Positions 51,209-60,052 of a DNA stretch of 64,000 bases are shown here, one piece after another; the first letter of the stretch is position 1, and each line of letters starts with the position of its first letter. The notes below the pieces were generated by a model. It saw only the letters and a list, made by a program, of their open reading frames with translations. It was not told the DNA's origin and did not search any database. The position numbers were made by a program, and so were the translations under genes. Origin of the DNA: Shewanella sp. SNU WT4 (lineage in GTDB: Bacteria; Pseudomonadota; Gammaproteobacteria; Enterobacterales; Shewanellaceae); NCBI RefSeq assembly GCF_006494715.1, contig NZ_CP041151.1:2232001-2296000 (forward strand), written 5' to 3'.

Positions 51209-51961
51209 TCAACCAATCAATCTAGCGGTTCCAGCCAATTGTGCCAGTTGAGTGAAGTCTAGGATAGTAATATATTTGCCTTTAACTTCAATGAGCCCAG
51301 CCTTTTGAAAACGCCCCAATAAGCGACTAATCGTCTCAACGGTTAAGCCAAGATAATTACCAATATCGCTGCGCGTCATAGTTAAGCGAAACTCTTTTGG
51401 TGAAAAACCGCGACTGGCAAAGCGTCTTGCAAGATTACTGATAAACGCCGCTAAGCGCTCTTCAGCATTCTTTTTGCTGAGTAATAAAATCATGTCTTGA
51501 TCACTAATGATTTCATTACTCATTAAGCGCATGATTTGCTGGCGTAATTTAGGCATAGTGCCTGATAACTCATCTAAAGTAGTGTAGGGGATCTCACACA
51601 CCATAGAAGTCTCAAGCGCTTGGGCAAAACTTTGATGCATTTGGCTGTTAATGCCATCAAAACCAATGACATCGCCGGCTAAATGAAAGCCAGTAATCTG
51701 CTCATCACCTTGTTCAGTAATGGTATAGCTTTTTACTGTACCAGAGCGAATGGCAAATAATGATTTAAGCACATCGCCAGATTTAAAGATTTGCTCACCT
51801 TTTTGTACCGGCTTTTTACGCTCAATAATGTTGTCTAGTTGATCCAGCTCATTGTTATTAAGAGTAAAAGGGATACACAATGCTCCCATGCTGCAATCAT
51901 GGCAATGAATTGCGCAGCCAGGGTTGACCAAACGTCGTTGTTTATTCTGCTCTACAGTCAT
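51209..51961 (-). CDS. etrA: Fnr-family anaerobic regulator EtrA
   Basis: About 250 residues from the ATG at 51961 ([10 protein letters not shown]); four extra codons are possible. The N terminus has [14 protein letters not shown], the three Cys of the FNR [4Fe-4S] site; a further Cys in CEIPY (about residue 120) is the fourth ligand. A cyclic-nucleotide-type beta barrel and a helix-turn-helix ([15 protein letters not shown], the E-x2-S-R recognition pattern for TTGAT half-sites) follow. Oxygen-responsive regulator of respiration; likely targets in this window are the sites upstream of ccoN. Confidence 0.94.
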   Translation of the reverse strand: MTVEQNKQRRLVNPGCAIHCHDCSMGALCIPFTLNNNELDQLDNIIERKKPVQKGEQIFKSGDVLKSLFAIRSGTVKSYTITEQGDEQITGFHLAGDVIGFDGINSQMHQSFAQALETSMVCEIPYTTLDELSGTMPKLRQQIMRLMSNEIISDQDMILLLSKKNAEERLAAFISNLARRFASRGFSPKEFRLTMTRSDIGNYLGLTVETISRLLGRFQKAGLIEVKGKYITILDFTQLAQLAGTARLIG

Positions 51962-52030
51962 ACTCACTCTCAATCTTAGCGGACGCCATTATGGTAAACC
52001 ATTCGGTCAGCATGGGCTAGTCGTGCCGGG

Positions 52031-52723
52031 TTAATGGCTCAATTGTTGGATAGCGATATATAAGGTCTGTACCCCAAAGGCTATCAGTAGTAGACCTGAA
52101 AAAGTCTTTATTGATTTTGATTGTAACCAGTGTGCGAGCTGATTGGCGGCCATGCCAGTTAATAGCATGGCCGGCAAGGTGCCAACCCCAAAGGCGAGCA
52201 TGAGCGCGGCGCCTGTGCTCGTTTGCCCTGATGCTACGGCCCAAGTTAGCATGCTATAGACTAATCCGCACGGTAACCAGCCCCACACCATACCGGCCGC
52301 GAGGGCTTTTGGCAGGGTATTGATCGGTAACAAATGTTGTCCTAACGGCTGTATGTAGCGCCATAAATATTTACCTAAAGCTTCAATATTCAGTAAACCG
52401 TTAAACCAGCGCGCAAAATACAATCCCGTCAGTATCATCATCAGCCCCGCAATTAGGCGTAAATACACCAAATAGGAATCAAGAGCAACAAGTTGCCCTA
52501 ATCCTTGCGCAAGGCCTGCGGCGAGTGCGCCTGCCAAGGCGTAAGATAATAAGCGTCCACCATGATAAGCGCCTTGAAATTGTAATTGCGTTAGCATCTG
52601 TGATTGCTGCGCTCGCCTAGGCACTTGGCTTGATAGGGCGCCAACTAGGCCGCCGCACATGCCAAAGCAGTGACCTGCGCCCATTAACCCCACTAACATG
52701 GCGGCCGCTACGCTTAACTCCAT
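52031..52723 (-). CDS. TauE/SafE-like membrane protein of the cbb3 assembly cluster
   Basis: 230 residues with six to seven membrane helices. Begins VAAAMLVGLMGAGHCFGMCGGLVGAL, with the H-C-x2-M-C-type motif found in the cbb3-linked COG2836 group, and has WGWLPCGLVYSMLTWA in the middle. In other bacteria this gene follows ccoS and is thought to take part in copper handling for the oxidase. Start ATG 34 bases after the ccoS stop. Confidence 0.85.
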   Translation of the reverse strand: MELSVAAAMLVGLMGAGHCFGMCGGLVGALSSQVPRRAQQSQMLTQLQFQGAYHGGRLLSYALAGALAAGLAQGLGQLVALDSYLVYLRLIAGLMMILTGLYFARWFNGLLNIEALGKYLWRYIQPLGQHLLPINTLPKALAAGMVWGWLPCGLVYSMLTWAVASGQTSTGAALMLAFGVGTLPAMLLTGMAANQLAHWLQSKSIKTFSGLLLIAFGVQTLYIAIQQLSH

Positions 52724-52757
52724 TCATTCATCTCCACTATTTTATTGCCGCAAGCCG

Positions 52758-53039
52758 TTACTGCGGCTTAGATGAATGCTGGCTTAAGCTGTTATCTTGC
52801 ACAGTGCCAACGGGTAATTCATCATTAAGTGGCGCTTGTGTTGTAGCCGCTATCGCTTCACTGGCGGCACTAACGTTAGTGACCTTATTGCTGCGCTGCG
52901 GCTCGTCATCAAACAATATCGACATGCTTTGCCGCTCAAGATCATCAAATTGGTCACTTTTTACGGCCCAAAAAAAGATACCCACGGCAATGAGCACAAA
53001 CAGCATAGCAATCGGGATTAACACGTAAATAATGTTCAT
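52758..53039 (-). CDS. ccoS: cbb3 oxidase maturation protein CcoS
   Basis: 93 residues with one N-terminal membrane helix (residues 3-25) and the family motif FFWAVKSDQFDDLERQSMSILFDDE. Needed for inserting cofactors (haem b and CuB) into CcoN in Rhodobacter. It overlaps the ccoI stop by four bases. The C-terminal 45 residues are variable and low in order. Confidence 0.93.
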   Translation of the reverse strand: MNIIYVLIPIAMLFVLIAVGIFFWAVKSDQFDDLERQSMSILFDDEPQRSNKVTNVSAASEAIAATTQAPLNDELPVGTVQDNSLSQHSSKPQ

Positions 53040-55468
53040 GGACGGATCCTTAATAATCGCAGGCTATTAGTCACCACGATTAATGAGCTAAAAGACATGC
53101 CTAAGGCGGCAATGTAGGGATATACGTGTCCGGTCACAGCTAAAGGGATGATCAATACATTGTACCCTAATGCCCAATACAGATTCTGATAGATAATGCG
53201 ATAAGTGGTCTTAGCTAAGCTTAAGGCCATTACAAAGCGAGATAAGTGATCCCCAAGCAAAATAGTATCAGCGCTATTTTTCGCGATGGCACTGCCGCTG
53301 CCCATAGCCACAGATAAATCTGCTGCCGCTAATACTGGCGCATCATTAATGCCATCGCCAAACATAGCCACTACCGCGCCTTGTGATTGTAATTCATGAA
53401 TAAGCGCTAATTTGTCCTGCGGCAACATGCCGCTATGGGCCTGCTTAATGCCAAGTTGTTGCGCTAAGGCTTGCACTTGCTTGGACTGATCGCCACTGGC
53501 AATGCTGACATCTATGCCAAGTTCTTGTAATTGCTTAACGGTTTGCGCGGCATCGCTGCGCAATTTATCGTTAAACACTAAACAGGCCAGAGGCTTACCA
53601 TCACAGCTTAACCACACCACTTGTTCGAGTAACTGAGTCGGCGCCTTTTGGTACCAAGCGGGCATTGATGGTACTGATTGCGCGTCAGATGCGCATGCAA
53701 ACCCATAATGCCCCACACGATATTCATGTCCTTGATAGTGACACAAGATGCCCATGCCGACGTGCTGAGTGATGTGTTCAAGCGCTATTTTTTGGCTAAA
53801 CATGCTCTGACACGCAATCGCTATGGGATGCAAAGAACCTTGCTCTATATTAGCAATCAGATTAAGCAGCTCGCTCTTATCGGTATTAGGCGCATGTTGG
53901 CAAGACACTAAGCTTAACTGGCCGCAGGTGAGGGTACCGGTTTTATCAAACACCACATGGCTTAAGCGCGGAAAAGTTTCAAACACACTGGCACGGCGAA
54001 TAATGATACCAAGTTTAGTGAGCTGTCCGGTTGTGCAAGTCACGGCCGTTGGCGTTGCCAAGGCTAATGCGCAGGGACAAGTTGCTACTAACACAGATAA
54101 GGTCACCCAAAACGCATCGGTGGGCGATAAGAATGACCAAGCAATGTAAGTGAGCGCGGCAATCGATAAAATTATTGGCGAAAATATCCCCGCCAGACGA
54201 TTGGCGGTTTCTGCGATTTTGGGTTTAGTGTGGGACGCTGACTCTTGCAGGCTAATAATTTTAGCCACCAACTGCTCTTGGCCGATAGCCGACACTGTTA
54301 CTTCTAAGGTTTGGTCTAAATTAATGGTGCCTGCAAACACGGTATCACCGACAATCTTAAGCACCGGGGTTTGCTCGCCGGTGAGCATGGACTCGTTACA
54401 GCTTGAATGCCCATGGCGAATAACGCCATCGGCTGCAATGCTATCGCCGGGTAACACTTGAATAATATCGCCAACCACTAACTGCTTAGCCGCTATGTCG
54501 CGATAACCATCAGCCAATACCAGTCTTGCGGTTAAGGGCACCACTTTTTGTAAATTACTGGCGCTAACCGACGCAGTTTGTAGGGCTTTTTGCTCTAAGT
54601 AGCGGCCAAGCAGTAAGAAAAAGGTAAACATGGTGACAGATTCAAAATAAACCTCACCCGTACCATTAATGGTGGCAACCACGCTTGAGATATAAGCGCC
54701 TAAAATGGCAATGGAGACAGACACATCCATATTAAGGCGGCCAGCGAGTAGCGAGCGCACGGCACTGAAATAAAACGGCGCCGCCGAGTAACACACGACA
54801 GGCGCTGCAAAAATCAAACTGACCCAGCGGAAATAATCGCGGTACTCAAGTTCTAAATCGGTAAAGAAATCTGAATAAAGGGCTAAGGCAAACATCATGA
54901 CTTGCATGGTGGCAAAGCCTGCTAAGCCTAAGCGCAGTAAAAACTGTTTACTTTGGCGCTGACTTTTAAGCTCTTCAGCTTCTAAGGTGAAAGGCGCGGC
55001 TTGATAACCAATGTTGCTGAGTTCCTGCAAGATTTGGCTCATGCTGATGTCATCGGCCTTAAACAGGATTAAAGCTCTTTGGGTGGTGGTATTGACAGAA
55101 ATTCGTACAATCCCGGGCAGGGCACTTATCTTATGTTCAATCAGCCAGGCGCAGGCGGCGCAGGTAATTCCATCGAGTGTCAAGGTGACTCGACTGGCAT
55201 TATCCTCAGTCGAGACAAACTCTTGCTGCACTTCGGCTAAATCATAAGCGCTAAAGCTTAAGAGTTCATCGGGCACTAAGCCGCGCTGGCTGCTGCCAGG
55301 TTCGGTGCGATATTGATAATAACTGCTAAGACCGGCGTGGATAATAGTCTGAGCCACAGCTTCACAGCCAGGACAGCACATAGGTCTGTCATGGCCATCA
55401 ATTATCACACTAAAAGAGGTACCAGGAGCAACAACTTCATGGCAGTGGTAACACTTAGACTGGGACAT
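53036..55468 (-). CDS. ccoI: Copper-translocating P-type ATPase CcoI
   Basis: 810 residues. Inner-membrane P1B ATPase supplying Cu to the cbb3 oxidase. N terminus with CYHCHEVV and CCPGCEAV Cys motifs and an HMA domain (GITCAACAWLIEHK). The membrane CPC motif is in TCPCALALATP, the phosphorylation site in DKTGTLT and the hinge in GDGINDAPVLA. It starts 3 bases after the ccoH stop and overlaps ccoS. The double Cys region plus one HMA is typical of CcoI/FixI as opposed to CopA. Confidence 0.95.
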   Translation of the reverse strand: MSQSKCYHCHEVVAPGTSFSVIIDGHDRPMCCPGCEAVAQTIIHAGLSSYYQYRTEPGSSQRGLVPDELLSFSAYDLAEVQQEFVSTEDNASRVTLTLDGITCAACAWLIEHKISALPGIVRISVNTTTQRALILFKADDISMSQILQELSNIGYQAAPFTLEAEELKSQRQSKQFLLRLGLAGFATMQVMMFALALYSDFFTDLELEYRDYFRWVSLIFAAPVVCYSAAPFYFSAVRSLLAGRLNMDVSVSIAILGAYISSVVATINGTGEVYFESVTMFTFFLLLGRYLEQKALQTASVSASNLQKVVPLTARLVLADGYRDIAAKQLVVGDIIQVLPGDSIAADGVIRHGHSSCNESMLTGEQTPVLKIVGDTVFAGTINLDQTLEVTVSAIGQEQLVAKIISLQESASHTKPKIAETANRLAGIFSPIILSIAALTYIAWSFLSPTDAFWVTLSVLVATCPCALALATPTAVTCTTGQLTKLGIIIRRASVFETFPRLSHVVFDKTGTLTCGQLSLVSCQHAPNTDKSELLNLIANIEQGSLHPIAIACQSMFSQKIALEHITQHVGMGILCHYQGHEYRVGHYGFACASDAQSVPSMPAWYQKAPTQLLEQVVWLSCDGKPLACLVFNDKLRSDAAQTVKQLQELGIDVSIASGDQSKQVQALAQQLGIKQAHSGMLPQDKLALIHELQSQGAVVAMFGDGINDAPVLAAADLSVAMGSGSAIAKNSADTILLGDHLSRFVMALSLAKTTYRIIYQNLYWALGYNVLIIPLAVTGHVYPYIAALGMSFSSLIVVTNSLRLLRIRP

Positions 55469-55471
55469 AAA

Positions 55472-55951
55472 TTAGTTCAACCAATATTCGCCATTATTGG
55501 CTAATTGCAGACGTTGTTGTATGCGCCATTTAGCATCATAACTTTCAAGGCGAACTTCCCACGCGCCATTGACCATATCATCCATAGTCACGCGATAAGC
55601 GCCACTGGCATCACTGGTCGCCATTAATTGCAGGTCACGTTCGGCAATAGTTGGATGATAGAAACGGACGTTGAGGGCCGCGCGATATTCAGGGCCACCG
55701 TGCTGGGTGATGATTAATTGCTCATTGACCACTTTGAGATTAAATTGCATGCCTAATTGCTTGGCCTGCTGAATTTTACCGAGATCCATATTAATCGCCT
55801 TACCGGCTTTGTAATAATCTTCGGCCACTAAAGAATCTGAGTTATCAATTGCAATTTTCATGGTGATTAAGCTGGCGACCACAACTGTGGCAGGCAACAA
55901 AATGAGAAACCAAGGCCAGAACTGCTTATACCAGGCTAGTTGTGTGCTCAT
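55472..55951 (-). CDS. ccoH: FixH/CcoH assembly protein
   Basis: 159 residues with one N-terminal membrane helix (about residues 12-33) and a periplasmic domain. The family pattern KIAIDNSDSLVAEDYYKAGKAIN after the helix and a C-terminal immunoglobulin-like segment (GAWEVRLESYDAKWRIQQRLQ) are visible. Associates with CcoN/CcoP during oxidase assembly in other species. First gene after the ccoP terminator; probably transcribed with ccoI and ccoS. Confidence 0.9.
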   Translation of the reverse strand: MSTQLAWYKQFWPWFLILLPATVVVASLITMKIAIDNSDSLVAEDYYKAGKAINMDLGKIQQAKQLGMQFNLKVVNEQLIITQHGGPEYRAALNVRFYHPTIAERDLQLMATSDASGAYRVTMDDMVNGAWEVRLESYDAKWRIQQRLQLANNGEYWLN

Positions 55952-56006
55952 TACTCTACCTATTATTTGTTTTTGTTATTTTACCCACATAAGTGTGAGT
56001 TTACAC

Positions 56007-56040
56007 TGAAAAAAAAGGCTCCGAATTAGATCGGAGCCTA
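56007..56040 (-). terminator. Intrinsic terminator after ccoP
   Basis: On the minus strand a 9-bp stem (AGGCTCCGA/TCGGAGCCT, 6-base loop) is followed by a run of eight T. It separates ccoNOQP from the assembly genes ccoHIS. Confidence 0.88.
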
Positions 56041-56056
56041 TTGATTTCAAATATAT

Positions 56057-57025
56057 TTACTTATTAGACAAGCTGTAAACATAAGCGGCAATTACATGCA
56101 CCTTATCTTCACCTAAAATGTCTTTCCAAGCAGGCATCACACCATGACGACCAAGTACGATACTTTGGTCAATCGCACCGCGACTGCCGCCATATAACCA
56201 GATATCGTCAGTCAGGTTCGGCGCACCAATTAACTGGTTACCTTTACCGTCCATACCATGACAGGCAAAACAGCCTTTCATCCAACTGGCTTGGCCTTGA
56301 GCCGCTAATTCAGCTTTATGTGGGCGACCAGATAAGGACACCACATATTCCACTAACCCTGACAGCTCGCCGTCAGTAATAGGTAAGCCGCCTTTAGGTG
56401 GCATCATGCCATTGCGACCATTGAGGAGCGTGGTCTTAATGGTATTGAGATCGCCGCCATAGAGCCAATCAGCATCGGTCAGGTTAGGGAAGCCTGTGCT
56501 ACCACGAGCATCCGAACCATGACATTGTGAGCAGTTTTGTAAGAACAAACGGCCACCGACTTTCAAAGCATCCGGGTTCTTAACTAACTCTTCCAGTGGC
56601 GTGTTGGCGTAAGCTGCGAAGATAGGGCCAAATTTAGCATCGGCACTAGCCACTTCACGGTCATACTGCACTAACATGCCAGAGGCTTTCGCCGCTTCAA
56701 TGGCTTGCTCAGATTCAGCTTTAATGCCTTGCTCAGTACCAATACCTTGGTTCGAACTGGTCCAGCCCAATAGGCCTTTATAGTTACCTAAACCAGGGTA
56801 GAGGGCTAAATAGGCTAAGCCGAATACCACTGTGATATAAAACATGTAACTCCACCACTTTGGCAGCGGATTGTTGATTTCTTCAATCCCGTCAAAGCTG
56901 TGGCCCATTGACTTACCTTCGTCAATGCCGGTGTTATTTTTAGAGCATGCACGCAATAATAATACACAACCCGCAATCACGATTAAGGTGAGAACAGTGA
57001 TCCATATGCTCCAGAAGCTACTCAT
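56057..57025 (-). CDS. ccoP: cbb3 oxidase dihaem cytochrome subunit CcoP
   Basis: 322 residues. N-terminal membrane helices (about residues 7-28 and 58-78), then a periplasmic domain with two haem c sites, CSQCH (about residue 165) and CFACH (about 250), each followed by Met-containing ligand segments (MMPPKGG, VMPAWK). It passes electrons to CcoO. Overlaps the ccoQ stop by four bases (ATGA). Confidence 0.96.
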   Translation of the reverse strand: MSSFWSIWITVLTLIVIAGCVLLLRACSKNNTGIDEGKSMGHSFDGIEEINNPLPKWWSYMFYITVVFGLAYLALYPGLGNYKGLLGWTSSNQGIGTEQGIKAESEQAIEAAKASGMLVQYDREVASADAKFGPIFAAYANTPLEELVKNPDALKVGGRLFLQNCSQCHGSDARGSTGFPNLTDADWLYGGDLNTIKTTLLNGRNGMMPPKGGLPITDGELSGLVEYVVSLSGRPHKAELAAQGQASWMKGCFACHGMDGKGNQLIGAPNLTDDIWLYGGSRGAIDQSIVLGRHGVMPAWKDILGEDKVHVIAAYVYSLSNK

Positions 57026-57198
57026 TGCTTTTGCTCTCCTGAGTCCTTCATTTTCTGGATTTCTTCATCAGAAAAAACCAGATTAGCTGCGTCTTCAAAA
57101 CTTTTTTTCTGACGCGAGCTATAAGCCCAAGCAAATATACCGACGAAGGTCAGCATTACAACAATAGTGATGATCCCCTGTAATGTGCCGTAATCCAT
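57022..57198 (-). CDS. ccoQ: cbb3 oxidase small subunit CcoQ
   Basis: A 58-residue gene found by reading between ccoO and ccoP. It starts with ATG at 57198 and TGA lies at 57022-57024. The peptide begins MDYGTLQGIITIVVML, continues FVGIFAWAYSSRQKKSFEDAA and ends in a charged tail. One membrane helix and a short charged end are the CcoQ/FixQ pattern. The ribosome site GGAGG lies 5-10 bases upstream. Translationally coupled to ccoP. Confidence 0.92.
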   Translation of the reverse strand: MDYGTLQGIITIVVMLTFVGIFAWAYSSRQKKSFEDAANLVFSDEEIQKMKDSGEQKQ

Positions 57199-57210
57199 AT
57201 AGTTGCCTCC

Positions 57211-57816
57211 TTATTTGAGTGCATGACCCAGTGATTGCAGGTAAGCAATCATGGCTTGCATTTCTGTTTTTCCAGCAACAGCCGCTTGTGCTCCAGCAAC
57301 ATCAGCGTCGGTATAAGGCACGCCAAAACCACGGAAAATTTCCATTTTGGCAGCAGTCTTATCACCGGTCAGTACGTTATCCATCAACCAAGGGAAGCCT
57401 GGCATGTTGGACTGAGGTACCACGGCACGTGGATCAATTAAATGAACTTCGTGCCAGTTATCGCTATAGCGACCACCAACGCGCGCCAGATCAGGACCAG
57501 TACGCTTTGAACCCCACTGGAACGGATGATCCCATACAGATTCACCCGCCACCGAATAGTGACCATAACGTTCAGTTTCAGCACGCAGCGGACGGATCAT
57601 TTGGCTGTGACAGTTATAACAACCTTCACGGATATAAATGTCACGACCTTCAAGCTCTAACGCTGAATAGGGACGCAGACCTGCCACAGGCTCTGTGGTG
57701 TCTTTTTGGAACAGTAGCGGGGTGATTTGCACTAAACCACCGATACTGATAGCTAACACAGTCAGAATACCCAGCAAGCCGATATTCTTTTCAATCATTT
57801 CATGATTAAACTTCAT
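57211..57816 (-). CDS. ccoO: cbb3 oxidase monohaem cytochrome subunit CcoO
   Basis: 201 residues with one N-terminal membrane helix and one haem c site [12 protein letters not shown] near residue 65, followed by [13 protein letters not shown] and a distal Met region (SNMPGFPWL). Transfers electrons to the CcoN catalytic centre. 12 bases after ccoN and 12 before ccoQ. Confidence 0.96.
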   Translation of the reverse strand: MKFNHEMIEKNIGLLGILTVLAISIGGLVQITPLLFQKDTTEPVAGLRPYSALELEGRDIYIREGCYNCHSQMIRPLRAETERYGHYSVAGESVWDHPFQWGSKRTGPDLARVGGRYSDNWHEVHLIDPRAVVPQSNMPGFPWLMDNVLTGDKTAAKMEIFRGFGVPYTDADVAGAQAAVAGKTEMQAMIAYLQSLGHALK

Positions 57817-57828
57817 CGTTCCGCCTCC

Positions 57829-59265
57829 TTAAGCAGCTTGAGCATCAGACAACTCTGGCAGAGTGTCTTTGTCAGCTTTAACAGTACGGAATACGTTGTA
57901 TGCCATGATGAGCATACCAGTGACGAAGAAACAGCCACCTAAGAAACGTACGAAGTAGAATGGGTAAGACGCTTCTAAGCTTTCAACGAAGCTATAGGTC
58001 AAAGTACCGTCAGAGTTCACTGCGCGCCACATCAAGCCCTGCATTACCCCAGAAATCCACATAGAAACGATGTAAAGCACAGTGCCCACAGTCGCTAACC
58101 AGAAATGGACATTCACTAATGAGGTCGAATACATACGGCCATGGCCATAGATCACTGGAATTAAGTGATATAACGAACCAATAGAGACCATAGCTACCCA
58201 GCCAAGTGCACCAGAGTGTACGTGACCAATAGTCCAGTCAGTGTAATGCGACAAGGCGTTAACTGTCTTAATCGCCATCATCGGACCTTCGAAGGTCGAC
58301 ATGCCGTAGAATGACAAAGACACCACTAAGAAGCGCAGTACAGGGTCAGTTCTAAGCTTATGCCAAGCGCCTGATAAGGTCATGATACCGTTAATCATAC
58401 CGCCCCAAGATGGTGCGAATAAGATTAATGACATCACCATGCCTAATGACTGAGTCCAGTCAGGCAGAGCGGTATAATGAAGGTGATGCGGACCTGCCCA
58501 AATGTACAGTGCTATCAATGCCCAGAAATGAACAATCGATAAACGGTATGAGTAAACTGGGCGACCGGCTTGCTTAGGCACGAAGTAGTACATCATACCG
58601 AGGAAGCCTGCAGTCAATAAGAAACCTACCGCATTGTGGCCATACCACCACTGCACCATGGCATCAACGGCGCCACCGTAAAGTGAGTAAGATTTCCACA
58701 AGCTGACAGGGACTGCCATAGAGTTAACTATGTGCAGCACAGCGACAGTGATGATAAACGCACCGAAGAACCAGTTCGCCACATAAATGTGGGATGTTCT
58801 GCGTTTTACTATTGTACCGAAGAAAACCACAGCATAAGAAACCCACACTAAGGTAATGGCGATATCGATAGGCCATTCCAATTCAGCGTATTCTTTACCG
58901 CTGGTGATGCCTAAAGGCAAGGTGACTACTGCTGAGAGGATGATGGCTTGCCAACCCCAAAACGTAAATGCGGCTAACTTAGGTGCAAATAGTATGGTTT
59001 GACAAGTACGTTGTACTACATAGTAGGACGTGGCGAATAGGGCTGAAGTTCCGAACGCAAAAATCACCGCATTGGTATGAAGAGGTCGCAAGCGACTATA
59101 CGTCAACCAAGGGGTGTCAAAGTTCAGTTGTGGCCAGATCAACTGAGCCGCAATCAACACACCGATAGACATACCAATAATACCCCACATCACTGTGGTT
59201 AATGCAAATTGGCGGACAACGGTGTAATTGTAATCAGCGCCTGTTAACGGCTGGGAATGATTCAT
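57829..59265 (-). CDS. ccoN: cbb3 oxidase catalytic subunit CcoN
   Basis: 478 residues, about twelve membrane helices. Haem-copper oxidase subunit I of the C family: [16 protein letters not shown] with a haem ligand His, [18 protein letters not shown] with the CuB His and the Tyr-linked region, HHLHYTA, and [15 protein letters not shown] with paired His ligands. Reduces O2 with high affinity, so it is expected to work at low oxygen. First gene of ccoNOQP; two FNR-type sites lie 165-220 bases upstream. Confidence 0.97.
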   Translation of the reverse strand: MNHSQPLTGADYNYTVVRQFALTTVMWGIIGMSIGVLIAAQLIWPQLNFDTPWLTYSRLRPLHTNAVIFAFGTSALFATSYYVVQRTCQTILFAPKLAAFTFWGWQAIILSAVVTLPLGITSGKEYAELEWPIDIAITLVWVSYAVVFFGTIVKRRTSHIYVANWFFGAFIITVAVLHIVNSMAVPVSLWKSYSLYGGAVDAMVQWWYGHNAVGFLLTAGFLGMMYYFVPKQAGRPVYSYRLSIVHFWALIALYIWAGPHHLHYTALPDWTQSLGMVMSLILFAPSWGGMINGIMTLSGAWHKLRTDPVLRFLVVSLSFYGMSTFEGPMMAIKTVNALSHYTDWTIGHVHSGALGWVAMVSIGSLYHLIPVIYGHGRMYSTSLVNVHFWLATVGTVLYIVSMWISGVMQGLMWRAVNSDGTLTYSFVESLEASYPFYFVRFLGGCFFVTGMLIMAYNVFRTVKADKDTLPELSDAQAA

Positions 59266-59429
59266 TATTATGCTTCCACTGCTTATTACTTTTTACATGG
59301 TTCTAAAGTGAGGTTAAATCTCACCTATTTAAATAGCGGCAATAATGAGTTTTCGAAGCGAAAACATCATTGTTATCACTAAGCTTTACCGGATAACTAG
59401 CGCATTAGATCACGGCTTGCAGATAATAC

Positions 59430-59443
59430 TTGAGCTATATCAA
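59430..59443. promoter_or_regulatory. FNR/EtrA-type site upstream of ccoN
   Basis: TTGAGCTATATCAA matches TTGAT-N4-ATCAA at 9 of 10 conserved bases. It is about 165 bases from the ccoN start, a distance that needs a long leader if it acts as an activator. Confidence 0.6.
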
Positions 59444-59471
59444 AAAAGATACTCGATAAACCGCTAAAACT

Positions 59472-59485
59472 TTGATCTTGGTCAA
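59472..59485. promoter_or_regulatory. Second FNR/EtrA-type site
   Basis: TTGATCTTGGTCAA matches TTGAT-N4-ATCAA at 9 of 10 bases. Its centre is about 60 bases before the divergent lipoprotein gene start at 59538 and 213 bases from ccoN, so it may control either side or both. Confidence 0.55.
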
Positions 59486-59537
59486 ATTACGCCATAGAAT
59501 GTTACCAAATTGGATCCCTAGGTTAATGTGTAACCTT

Positions 59538-59984
59538 ATGTTGCAAAGTCGTGATGTTATCAGTGGTTTAGTCGCAATAGTCCTGCTCGCGGGCTGTGGT
59601 GAAAATGAGTCAGTTAATACACTTGTTGCGAATGATGATGAGTTGTTGTGTGACTTTAACGCTAGCGAGTGCGAGCGTACTTTTGGACCTGACAAAATAC
59701 GTTTACAGCTAACGCCAAGCTCAGCGCCCAGTGAAAAACCTATTACCGCCACCCTAGTTACCGAGCAGCCCTTGGGAGAGTTGAGCGCGGTAATTGAAGG
59801 TCGCGATATGTTTATGGGCACTATCCCAGTTTTTTTCACTGAGATAGCTAAAAACACCTATCAAGCGACGTTTACCTTTGGCAGTTGTAGCAGTGGTTAT
59901 ATGGTGTGGCAGCTAAAAGTTGGCGCCAAAAACTCCCTTGAACAAGCCACGTTTGAATTTAAAGCCGACAATGTCACTAATTAA
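59538..59984 (+). CDS. Small lipoprotein of unknown function, divergent from ccoN
   Basis: About 148 residues from the ATG at 59538; ATG at 59526 adds four residues. Lipoprotein signal with LLAGC (Cys near residue 20) and a periplasmic domain with several Cys (CDFNASEC, GSCSSGY) that could form disulfides. I do not recognise the domain. It lies next to the cbb3 oxidase genes and behind an FNR-type site. A link to respiration or copper is possible but only inferred from position. Confidence 0.72.
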   Translation: MLQSRDVISGLVAIVLLAGCGENESVNTLVANDDELLCDFNASECERTFGPDKIRLQLTPSSAPSEKPITATLVTEQPLGELSAVIEGRDMFMGTIPVFFTEIAKNTYQATFTFGSCSSGYMVWQLKVGAKNSLEQATFEFKADNVTN

Positions 59985-60052
59985 GACTGCGGATTAGCGC
60001 TTGGTGACAAATTACGGCTAGTTAACCTCAGCTAGCCGTAATCACAAGCCAG

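Noticed and set aside
57219..57725. 168-codon open frame on the plus strand opposite ccoO
   Set aside because: Shadow of the cytochrome subunit gene, without start signals.
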